A stretch of DNA of 20,830 nucleotides from Gymnopilus junonius. Lineage: Eukaryota; Basidiomycota; Agaricomycetes; Agaricales; Galerinaceae. The DNA lies in assembly GCA_015501075.1 (NCBI GenBank), contig JADNYJ010000555.1, positions 1-20,830 of the forward strand, given 5' to 3'. Made by a program: the position numbers and the translations under genes. The notes beneath the pieces are model-generated. The model saw nothing but the letters and a program-made list of their open reading frames with translations. It was not told the origin of the DNA and did no database searches. How positions within the stretch are numbered: the first letter of the stretch is position 1; every line of letters starts with the position of its first letter. Below are positions 1 to 8,118 of this stretch, piece by piece.

Positions 1-540
1 GCCTGCAGCGTTTTTGACCTCTTCAGTGTGGTCTTCTCTCCAAGCCTTCTTCCAGGCTTCTGCTTCTCCTCCTTTGAGAAGTCCAAGGGTGAATACAATT
101 TTCTTGGCGTCGTGTTGTAAAGGTCGCCGTTTAATTTGAAATAGTCACCCAAGTCTTGGACGAAAGTTTTGACCTTGGAGCAGTCTCCGGAGAAAGGTGT
201 AGGGATGATTCCTATTCCTTTTCCAGTGGAGGGGTGGGGGCGGGAGGGGCAGTGTCAGAGGTTCCTTCTGGCATTTCGGGTTCGTTGTTGGGTAAAAGAT
301 GGGTTGGATCTGAGTAGGGTTCTAGCAAAGATTCAAAGTCAGGTCTTATACGCCGGGTTCTTGGACAGTAGATCCAAAGAAAGTCGATCTGGTTAGAGGA
401 GATTCATCTCCTTCAGGTGGTGTTTCAAAGTCTTCGATGCTCCTGCATCAGAGGTTCAGTCAGTGTTCAGGTCAGAGAATTCTTTGTCACTAAAGTTAGC
501 AGCGAATCGTCCTCTTCTTCGAGCCGTAATGTTGGTGGAT
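1..540 (-). pseudogene. Decayed gypsy-like retrotransposon gag fragment (runs off the left edge)
   Basis: On the minus strand, about 1-117 reads as a gag-type segment (DAKKIVFTLGLLKGGEAEAW, then KKAW), and about 120-210 in another frame reads PFSGDCSKVKTFVQDLGDYF. Together these resemble the capsid region of Ty3/gypsy gag proteins, where a PF.G....K.F....YF..N block precedes K..F.L..L.GG.A..W. The join needs a one-base shift near 118-122. A proline-rich stretch at about 222-290 lies in a third frame, and more stops appear further upstream to about 540. No protease, reverse transcriptase or integrase is visible because the window ends inside gag. The family call rests on pattern recognition, so an exact lineage cannot be given. 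Confidence 0.6.
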
Positions 541-1000
541 AACGCTTGCTAGGCAGAAGCATTGGATGAGGTGAGAAGCTTGTTCTTTTGTTACGACTTT
601 GACGTCAGAACCTAATCTGATAAGATAAGGTCTGGCGTAGTAGTCATAGAGGTTGTTCGATGAAGTCCACTTAGGTATTGTCTTCGACAGAAGAATGCCT
701 TAGTGGTTCAAGTTCATCTTGGTTGTTACAAGAGATAATATTCTCAAGAACAAGCTAAAGTACATCGTAGTCTAGCTACTGTTTATATACTTATTTGTGT
801 GTGATAATAATATAATGAAACGATGATGAAACATGGGGAATCGGAAGGGGATGATCATCATAGAGTACTGTGGAAGGGATGATGATCAGAAAGAAAGATT
901 GTCCTCATACAAGTAAGAAAGAGAATGATCATCTTGTGAGCAAAGATGATCAAGGAAGAAAACTATAAATAGTAAATCATTCAATAAGTGATAAAGAAAA
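541..1000 (-). other. Possible LTR or leader of the gag remnant; no gene
   Basis: This AT-rich stretch lies upstream of the gag remnant on the minus strand, where a 5' LTR or leader would sit. It has a minus-strand TATATAAA-like box near 780-787, and short repeats of the GATGATCAT type crowd 850-950. A second TATAAATAG lies at about 964-972. I could not fix LTR ends (TG..CA), a primer binding site or a target duplication, so the LTR reading is inference from position only. No coding frame stands out. Confidence 0.25.
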
Positions 1001-1020
1001 GAAAACGGGGGGCGCATGAT

Positions 1021-2069
1021 AAGATAACAGAAAAGAGAATCGTAACACCTTGCATGAAACTGACCTTGGCCTCAATATTGGATAAGAGGCACATTGGCCA
1101 CATGAAGGCTCTTGCACCTTGGCAGACTGAATTCCAATAGCAATGGATGGAATTAAGCCTATCAGATGAGGAGTGCTTGGTCATCGGAAAGGAACTCACA
1201 ATACAGAAAGGGAAAATTAAGGGTAAAAAGCTCAAAGAACATTTACAGCAAATAGAAGAGGAAGAAAAACACAAACCCAGAGAATATCATACCAACATAC
1301 AAGACTGGACTTGTAGCTGCCAGTCATACCTGATCAGTAGATTCCTGCTCTGCAAACATCTAGTCAGGTTGATGAACACAAAGTTGCAAAATAAGCTGCT
1401 CACTGACCTACAATTTTTTCTCAATCTTCATCAAGCCCACTATGTGCCATTCTACAGTATCAAAGGTATTCACATTGAAGACACACAGGAGGAGCAAACA
1501 GCAGAGTCAGAAGTAATCAAGTTGGGAAGACAGATATTGAGTGCAGAAAATTCAGGGTCTTGTGAAGGTGATGAAAGTCAGTCAGAAAGCATGGATGGTG
1601 CCACAGGGTGTTGGGGACAGAGTGGGTCAAATGAAACAGAGCCCAAAAACAAGGATGACATATCAAATGATGACAAAGCAACTGGGGTATGTCCTAAATA
1701 TAGTTTTCTCATTCCGAGAGATCTAACAAGCAATTGTTAAGATTTACTTTTCCACAGGAAGATGAGAGTATTTAAAGTGATGCTTTGATGATATGCTTGA
1801 GGCATCATCCAGTGCTGGAGGGGTCCATCCAAAAATGGGCTCAGTTCTCAATGGCATTTTCAAAGCAGTTGAGAGAGTTGGTGGCAATATTGGAGAACAT
1901 AAAAGGTGATGCAAAAGCCCTCAGACTTGGAAGGATAGCAATGAGACCACTTTATTCCTTGATTAATTACTTGTTTTTCTTGATGTTATTGTGGTCTAAG
2001 GAGGCTTATACAGTGTTTCTACTTGTACAGTCTCCAAGCTTAACATACCACTTGGGCTCTGGGCCCTGA
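1021..2069 (+). pseudogene. MULE-type transposase C-terminal remnant with SWIM zinc finger
   Basis: A plus-strand frame from 1021 shows CMKLTLASILDKRHIGHMKA and ALAPWQTEF, then a stop TAG at 1138-1140, then an open frame from 1147. That frame contains REYHTNIQDW and CSCQSYLISRFLLCKH, a CxC-x10-CxH SWIM zinc finger (cysteines at 1312, 1318 and 1351; histidine at 1357). This layout is typical of MULE-like transposases in Agaricomycetes. An acidic tail follows. A plausible intron 1687-1757 (GTATGT..CACAG, 71 nt) keeps frame into EDESI, a second stop TAA at 1773-1775, and SDALMICLRHHPVLEGSIQK. Beyond about 1940 the reading is uncertain. The DDE catalytic core is absent, so this is a broken non-functional end, probably cut further by the MITE insertion at 2111. 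Confidence 0.7.
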
Positions 2070-2110
2070 GAGCATCACATGATCTGCATTTTGCAGGGGG
2101 TGGGGTGCAT

Positions 2111-2715
2111 GTGTCCTTTAGGGTTGGGTAAAAAATGTCTTGATTTTTTACCAGCAGGTAAATAACTGGTAAATAACTGGTAATTTACCTTGCCAGAGGG
2201 GTAGAGGTTTTGAGTGGTAATTTACATAGGTCACATGCTTCTCCAGAAGGTGCACCTCACCAGGTCAGATATCTGACTGCTGTAGGCTGAGGAGCTCAAG
2301 TCCTGAGATGAGAAAGAATCATTGGATAACCTCCAATCAAAATATTTGGCCACTTTTCTTGCTGAGGAGAAGGATGAAGAAGTCGAGAATGGTGGTTGAG
2401 AGAAGGTTGCTCTCACAGACCCGAGTAATGATCTCGCAGGTCCTGGAGATGACAATGACTTCTCGATGGAATTTTAATTGATTACTTATTTACCTAATTG
2501 TGTTTTCAAATTACATCTTGGTCCCAGTCTCACAGACTGCTCAGAGCACCACAGGCAAAGAAAAAATTGGGAAATTTGAGATTAGGCCAAAAATGATCAC
2601 GTGAGATGTAAATTACAGGTAAATTACAGGTAAATTACTGACCCCTTGACTGGCTGGGGGTAACTTACTGGTAAGTCACCCCTTGGGAGGTTTTTTACCC
2701 AACCCTAGTGTCCTT
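2111..2715. mobile_element. hAT-type non-autonomous element (MITE), 589 bp, with 8-bp target duplication
   Basis: The element spans 2119-2707. Its terminal inverted repeats are perfect for 17 bp: TAGGGTTGGGTAAAAAA at 2119-2135, with the reverse complement at 2691-2707. The flanks carry an identical 8-bp direct repeat GTGTCCTT at 2111-2118 and 2708-2715. An 8-bp duplication and TIRs starting TAGGG (fits YARNG) are hallmarks of the hAT superfamily. Subterminal repeats of GGTAAATAAC/GGTAAATTAC type occur two to three times inside each end (about 2155-2192 and 2610-2640), like hAT transposase-binding sites. The interior encodes no recognisable transposase; a 74-codon minus-strand frame at 2231-2455 matches nothing I know. 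Perfect TIRs and target duplication suggest a fairly recent insertion mobilised by a transposase elsewhere. Confidence 0.9.
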
Positions 2716-3429
2716 AGATAGGTTTATCATTTTGTCAGCTTCCAAGGCTCCCAGAAAGATCAGGACTCATTGCAGATGGGGTGATTGTAGAAGCAAGCCA
2801 AATGACTTGCGAAGGTGCAACTAGAGGATCAGACTCGAACAGAAGCTACAGAAGCTGCTCCTCAAACATTTGGTGTCACCCTGCATATGTCATGATAAGC
2901 TTTTGATCACCTCTAATAGAATATTGACAAGATCATTAATTGATAGATTCTAACCCAAACTCCTGCTATTTCCCCAGAGTTCAGATTGAGCATGCACATT
3001 AGCAGAAGTGAAGAAGAGTGAATGGGCATGGAACTTGTAAACACAACAGAATACAGGAGGAAAATGGCTTACCAGATAGTGATACATTGGCGGATTTGAT
3101 GGATATGTCGATGGATGATGCTTGGGACCCATCGCAACACTGAAAGTGAGCTGCATCTGTTCTGTCCCATGCATCCAGTAGCTCCTCTAGAAAGCCATCC
3201 AGCCCTAAGATACAGAGAACTTCACAATGGAGCCATATACTCACTTTTCAAAGCCCAGTGATGATTCTTGCACTACAGAGCTCATATGAAAAGAGGCATG
3301 ATAGATGATATGAGGGACAAGATGAAGCTATCTCGAAGCTATCTAAGCAGCAGGATCCTGCCTAATATGGGAAGGGACCCCACATCGAGGTACAGACCCC
3401 ACAAGCTTTGATTGCAAGGAAACTGAGGG
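2716..3429. other. Gene-free stretch with broken coding-like fragments
   Basis: No intact gene is recognised. Short plus-strand coding-like pieces occur in different frames, for example around 3060-3145 (ENGLPDSDTLADLMDMSMDD, then AWDPSQ, then stop). They may be worn parts of the same or another transposon, but none carries a diagnostic motif. Stops occur every 10-40 codons in all frames. Confidence 0.35.
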
Positions 3430-4275
3430 TAAGGTAGGGGCCATCCTGATCTGGCACCTTTATGTAATCAAAATCAGTGTTGACGATGAGCTCAATTCCT
3501 TCCTCAACCTTTCGGCAACTGTTATTTGGTCTTCAGAGAGTATTACTGTACATCCTCCATTACAGATCTGTGCTTTTGTTTTAAAAATTTAATATGTATT
3601 GGGCGAGATTTTTGTCCAAGAAATTTTATTATGAAAACACCCCAAAATGACATGGAAAGTCAAATGGCAAGTGGTTCAAAAATTTTGGAAATTTGGTCGC
3701 ATATATTTTGCCACTTATATAACATGGTCACATGACTATATGGTGTGCCAGCCTCCCCTGCACGAAAAAAGAGAAATACAGCACATATAGCTCTCCTGAT
3801 TATTCTAAACTATATGAAGATGAACCAAAGCAGAAACAGCACATATCAACAACCTCAGGAAGGCAGAAACCTCCAGGAAAGTGACAGTGGAAGATGTTTC
3901 AGATGAGGAAGACACAGAATTTCAAGGAGAAGACTTACTCGAGCATGGATTCTTCATGGCAGATGAATGGGGAGGGAGCCCAGACACAGGCAGTGATGAT
4001 GACTACAGCTCAGAAAGTGATAAGGAGGAGATTGCTGAGGAGGAGCTGAAATATCACAGCCATCATACCCTTCCTCCGGACATGGCTGCAAAGCTTAAAA
4101 AAGAGCACCAAAAGAAATATGGAACCCCTGACACCACTCCATAATATTTTGACCATTAATACACATTTTCTGCGCCTATAACTTTCAAAATTTTTGGGAT
4201 GCGACATTTTGCCATTTATGTAATCCATCAATTATGTGTATGTAAGCTAGCCAGATCAGAATGGCCCCTACCTTA
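3430..4275. repeat. 846-bp unit bounded by a 26-bp inverted repeat; possible DNA transposon
   Basis: The arms are 3430-3455 and the reverse complement at 4250-4275, identical at 25 of 26 positions (the arms begin TAAGGTAGGGGCCAT). If the first TA is a duplicated target, a Tc1/mariner-like TA insertion is possible, but a palindromic TA cannot prove it. No longer flanking duplication is visible. Inside, a degenerate direct repeat links about 3677-3722 and 4185-4223 (TTCAAAA(A/T)TTTTGG, then ATTTTGCCA(C/T)TTAT). The unit also contains the acidic ORF at 3881-4144. No transposase is recognisable, so this may be a non-autonomous or gene-carrying element. Confidence 0.5.
3842..4144 (+). pseudogene. 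Acidic ORF fragment, unrecognised, possibly transposon-linked
   Basis: An open frame runs from about 3842 to the TAA at 4142-4144. It reads RKVTVEDVSDEEDTEFQGED, then an Asp/Glu/Ser-rich stretch (GSDDDYSSESDKEEIAEEEL) and a short lysine-rich end (MAAKLKKEHQKKYG). There is no good ATG start: the first internal Met is well inside, and stops lie just upstream in frame. It therefore looks like a terminal exon or a fragment. Similar R.VTVE(D/E)V.DEED segments are, from memory, found in proteins carried by Agaricomycete transposons, but I cannot assign a family. Its position inside the 26-bp inverted repeats supports a mobile-element origin. Confidence 0.35.
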
Positions 4276-5249
4276 GTGGGAGTCTCGGATTCTTCCAGTG
4301 GGAGCCCCCTGGGGGAATGCTCCTTGAAGGGTGCAAGATCAGCAATGAGCTTCAAGGCTCTTCAAGGTGCAGAAAAACCATGAGAAAGGCATCATATCTT
4401 CAAGGTCAGGACAGGGAAGGGTTGTAGGAAAACCACCCCATATGATTCATGTCAGTTTGACTGCCTCTATCTTGCTGACAAGGATGTGAACATTTTGCAG
4501 CTGGCGGGTGGATGCAGAGGTCTGTCTTTTTCACTTTTTCTTTCCTTTTCTGAAAACATTTGTTATAGACCTCAAAGGTCATCATTTCAGATCCAACTTC
4601 TGGCCTGAACCATGAGTTCAAAAACTGGACACAACTCTGACCATTGCAGGCTCTTGGTGCCAATTTGGGACCAGGAAGAATCAATAGTTAAGGCTGGTTC
4701 ATATTTTCGCAGTTTGTTATGGGATTGGACTATCGTTGATCGAACTTTTTCTTGCTTTGTAGAGGAGAAAGAGCTAGCAGGGTTTTCTGACCTTTCAGAG
4801 GATTGTATCCCAATGTCTTCTAACTAGAATGTAAATACATATTTTCTCTGCCAGTTACATGCACACTGCAAGGCAGCAGTAAAAAACTATCTTTTCGTCA
4901 ATGGTGATGACTTGTGATATTAATAAGCAAGGGGAAAAGTGATGTAAGGCAAAAGGCGGATTGGGTTCAAGAATTGAAAAATCATAGTGACTCTGTAGAA
5001 GTATCACCTTGGTATGCTTCCAACTCCTCTCCAAATATTTCCTTGATCAGGTTTATTACCAACTCTTTCAGTGTGATTTGGACTTTGGAGTAGCAATTTT
5101 GTCAACTCCACAAGCACTGCATTTAAAATTACTGAATGCACAAGAAGAGCATCTACTGCATAAAATGGACTCAAGAGAGACTCGGCAATCTGATTCCACA
5201 ACAGATACCAGACCAGTGTCTTGGGAAGTAAGTTCTTCCAGTGTTGTAC
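4276..5249. other. No recognisable gene
   Basis: Several frames of 65-92 codons exist on both strands (for example plus 4612-4827 and plus 5009-5260), but they overlap, lack motifs and have no supporting splice structure. I regard this as intergenic or decayed repeat sequence. Confidence 0.4.
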
Positions 5250-5350
5250 CTAAGGCTTAAACATTATTAATGTTTAAGGCTTAATAACATGTTAAGGTTA
5301 AGACTTAGAATCAATCCAAGATGAAGATAAGCCTTAATTAACCCTTAACA
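5250..5350. repeat. AT-rich palindromic cluster of TTAAGGCTTAA motifs (left copy)
   Basis: TAAGGCTTAA occurs at 5251-5260, TTAAGGCTTA at 5274-5283 and TAAGCCTTAATTAACCCTTA at 5328-5347. A perfect hairpin (TTAAACATTA / TAATGTTTAA) lies near 5256-5277. Related sequence recurs at 6405-6510, and the two clusters bracket the inverted-repeat element at 5507-6207. They could be remnant ends of an outer MITE, but clean TIRs and a target duplication were not found. Confidence 0.45.
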
Positions 5351-5506
5351 TCATCATTACTTAATACAATTGATCAACAATTGACTGCCTTGTCAAGGAA
5401 TATTTTGAGGTTCTGATGGAATGATTGTTGGATAGTATCTCCTAGCAAATATTTGTATCTCAGGGCCCTTTCAACTTTGATTTTATAGGTCATTCTGGTT
5501 GAGTAT

Positions 5507-6207
5507 TAGAGGTTATCTGCAAGAGGAATATTCTTAATTTGACCGACCGAACTCGACCCTTCTCTGAATGCACCACTCAGCCCCACTCAGCCCCACTCGC
5601 GAGCCAGTTTGCTTATATATAATATAAATATAACGTGATTTCTCAATTGGGTGATCATTGATCATCGTCTACGGTTTTGCGTGAGGCTGCGTACTGCTGA
5701 TTACTGTCCTTGACGAGGACAGCAATGTCCCCGCCACCGTCATTGTCGTTCTTTACCCCAGGAAAGATTTACTCAACTTGTGCCTAGTGGTGTTGAGTCT
5801 GTACTAGCAACCCGCTGTACGGCATCGGATCTTATTTCTTATATTATCGCCCTAGTGATTCTCCACCAGCATAGAACCTTGTAATACAAACTGTTTAACA
5901 GATCTTAGCAAGCCAGAATCTAACTAATCATTGCTCATCGAAACCTATAGAGGCAGTCCTGCCTATCCAATGCAAACAGTCTCTCTGGTGTGATCAGTGT
6001 TTAACAACATTTAGCTGCTAGCTTGCATATAAGAAAGGTCAGTGATGTCAAGAAACCGGTTCATGTTCAGTTGCTATTCTAGGGGTCAATTCGGGGTGGT
6101 TAGGGTGAGCTACGGGTAAAGTGGAGCCACCAGCTCAAGAACTTTGACCGAAATCAAAAAAAGATCCACTGTGTTTTTAGGAATATTCCTGTTGCAGATA
6201 ACCTCTA
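5507..6207. mobile_element. Small inverted-repeat element (MITE-like) interrupted by an insertion
   Basis: The arms at 5507-5533 and 6181-6207 are reverse complements over 27 bp with a single mismatch (TAGAGGTTATCTGCAA..AGGAATATTC). Without the insertion described separately, the element would be only about 100 bp, a typical MITE size. The TIR ends with TA, so a TA target (Tc1/mariner-like) is possible but not provable from this copy. No coding content belongs to the element itself. Confidence 0.55.
5547..6142. mobile_element. Putative 596-bp insertion inside the MITE
   Basis: A 9-bp direct repeat TTTGACCGA occurs at 5538-5546 and 6143-6151, just inside the two arms of the inverted-repeat element, as expected of a target duplication around a later insertion. 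The inserted sequence is less AT-rich than its surroundings. It holds a TATATATAA box near 5612-5622 and a 10-bp tandem repeat (ACTCAGCCCC-type, about 2.5 copies, 5572-5599). It lacks clear TG..CA termini and obvious TIRs, so the class (solo LTR, MULE derivative, other) is unresolved. No ORF is recognised. Confidence 0.35.
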
Positions 6208-6404
6208 TTATAGCTGCATAGGTGAGATGCATGCTTAGAGGCCCTTTGTATGCTCAATCTCCTATGGTTCTGAGCCAATGATATGGGTTCTGCAAACAAT
6301 ATATCTATTCAGACATTGAATTAAGTGGAGGAATCCCAAGAAAGTTGAAGAAACTAGTCAATGAAAGTCAAAACCTTGACATTAAGCTGAGTTGCTATTT
6401 TTAG

Positions 6405-6510
6405 CTGAACCATTAATAACCCCTTAGAATCAAGCCTTAATTAAGGGTGATTTTTAAGACTTAAGGCTTAAGAAAAAATTTGGGGTTAATAACCCCTTAG
6501 AATACAATAC
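6405..6510. repeat. AT-rich palindromic cluster of TTAAGGCTTAA motifs (right copy)
   Basis: This block contains AAGCCTTAATTAAGGG (6432-6447) and CTTAAGGCTTAAG (6460-6472), bracketed by two direct copies of TTAATAACCCCTTAGAAT (from about 6413 and 6485). It shares AAGCCTTAATTAA and CTTAGAATCAA with the cluster at 5250-5350. It overlaps the 3' end of the BTB relic: that gene's TAA at 6497-6499 lies inside the second direct copy. Confidence 0.45.
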
Positions 6511-7404
6511 TGAGTTCTTCATCTGTAGCCAGGGTCTGCCTACAGGAGGAACAGATGTGTTTGTCACTGAGAAGACTGGACTTGGATGTGCAATTTGCAC
6601 ATTGTAGAAAATGTGCCCTGAAATGGAGGATATTTTTCAGTTCCTGGAAACATTTATTCTGGACCCAGAGTATCTCATAGGCAATCTTGTATCCAAGGCT
6701 GGCCAGCTCTTCATGGGTTGACTCTTGAAGATCCCTCACCAAAGTAAGGATTCCTTCTTCCAGCCATCTGGTGATTCGATAAGCTTGCCCAAGTCAAACT
6801 TTTTTGATTGCTGTCAAAACCTCATCAATTGATAGCCTGTGAATGGTATAGTTCTGAATTTAGAAAATAGTGAGTCAGAGAGGCAGCCTACACAAAAGAT
6901 ATATCCTTTTCTTTCTTTGCACCTTGATCATATTCCAAATCGTTGATAACTTCAATATGCTAACTCACTCTTCCTTCCCTAAATGCAACTCGATGCTTGT
7001 TCTGGGTAAGAGAGATTCAGATCTAAGCCCCAGCATAGGAGAAAAGGAGGTTAGTGTAGATTTAAGACATACTTAGAATCATGCAGGGACTTGCATAGGA
7101 TATAGGACTTTCAACAAACAGATGAATTCATCGGCCTTATATTTTTCAAGTATGATAGGGTGTTCTTTATTTTGCCCTTCGGGGTTCTCAGAAGGGAGGC
7201 AAAACATGTCGGCAAATATTTCAGAGGAACATTCGAATTGAAATCGGGGAACGCAGAAGAGCTTTCCCTCAACCTAGCCATGGAGTGATGGTGCAATTAG
7301 TCAATGAGTTATCGATGTGATAAGCACCCAGACAGGAGATAAGGACAAACCTTGAAGAAAACACTGTCCCAGAAAAATTCAGAGCTCTGTGTAACCTCTG
7401 CCAT
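6497..7404 (-). pseudogene. BTB/POZ-domain protein gene, four exons, broken by two TGA codons
   Basis: Exons on the minus strand are 7404-7351, 7273-7095, 7001-6923 and 6853-6497, giving 223 codons including the stop. ATG 7404 follows an in-frame TAA. The reading is FFWDSVFFK, VEGKLFCVPRFQFECSSEIF, ADMFCLPSEN and FICLLKVLYP, the usual fungal BTB fold (D-x-V-x-F-x-V-E-x-x-L-F-x-V). Helical ILKLSTIWNMIK, LGQAYRITRWLEEG and LASLGYKIAYEILWVQ follow, then a C-terminal CxxC..CxxC pair (CANC / CSSC), possibly zinc-binding. TGA codons at 6965-6967 (codon 90, where relatives have Trp in an EEW motif) and 6794-6796 (codon 124) interrupt it. Intron 2 (7094-7002) has a GC donor (GCAAGT). Intron 3 (6922-6854) has a weak GTGCAA donor. 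Splice frames all match, so the decay is recent or limited to these sites. Such proteins are expanded in Agaricomycetes; the substrate-adaptor role is inferred from the domain. Confidence 0.75.
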
Positions 7405-8118
7405 GAGTTAAATGGATGGGATTTCAATGCTGAGTGAGAAGGAGATAAAATAGACGTCCGTGGCGATGCCTGGATAAAAGGATGGGAGCATTCTATCAAC
7501 TTCATGAACTGTGCTTCATATAAATATAACTTGCATCGAGGTGCTTATTTGGGGTTACATCCACGTTACAGATCAGATACTTATTATGCTGCCAGGTATT
7601 CACCTAAACATGAAGTCAACCATGCTCTTGATGTCGTTTAGATTAGGCAATAAACCAGTCATGATTCATTTCAGATCCTTCCCCTGAGGTTTAAATAAAG
7701 TCTTGACAAGCAACAATATCGATAATCCGACACAATGCATGAAATGAAACACAGATTCCAGACTTTTCATGTTGTTTTCATGCCTTCTCCGTAATTTTGA
7801 ATGCCGGCCCTGAGCTGATTTTTCAAGTTTGTAGGAGAATAACAATATAAAGCTGATAAAATGCGAAGGAAAAACTCTCGATAAAGGGAGAAAGTCGTGT
7901 ATCTTTTGCTGAAAGCAGATTCCAGGACGAGTACTTATGAGAAAAAGATGAGAAAAAGGACAATGAATTCATAAATAATTTTTGCATGATTATGTAAATA
8001 AATATTTATTAGTGAAAGTAATATTAGTGAGGCCAGTCCGCCTTTCCTCAGTGTTCCTTTCCTCTTTCCCCATCGTCGTCAACAGCGGCGGAGGGTTTTT
8101 CTCTCTTTTTTTACCCTA
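7405..8118. promoter_or_regulatory. Divergent upstream region between the BTB relic and the chitin synthase
   Basis: There is no gene here. Toward the BTB relic, a minus-strand TATATTTATA box lies at about 7519-7528, some 115 bp upstream of its ATG. Toward the chitin synthase, the last 80 bp before ATG 8119 are strongly pyrimidine-rich (CCTTTCC, CCTCTTTCCCC, TTTTTCTCTCTTTTTTT), as is common just before the start of well-expressed fungal genes. AT-rich sequence (AAATAAATATTTATTAG) lies at about 7996-8014. No specific factor site is claimed. Confidence 0.4.

Noticed and set aside
981..1274. Minus-strand 97-codon frame
   Set aside because: It is the antisense shadow of the SWIM transposase remnant, which has the diagnostic CxC..CxH motif on the plus strand.
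3999..4231. Acidic ORF as a complete small protein gene
   Set aside because: There is no suitable ATG at its beginning, stops lie close upstream in frame, and it sits inside an inverted-repeat unit.
4473..4487. CTGACAAGGATGTGA shared with the MITE-like unit at 16053
   Set aside because: A single 15-base match between two places in about 20 kb is near chance expectation, and no inverted partner lies near 4473.
6497..7404. Reading the two TGA codons of the BTB gene as recoded (selenocysteine or a variant code)
   Set aside because: Other genes here use normal codes, TGG is used for Trp in the same gene, and no recoding element is seen. Simple mutation is the economical reading.
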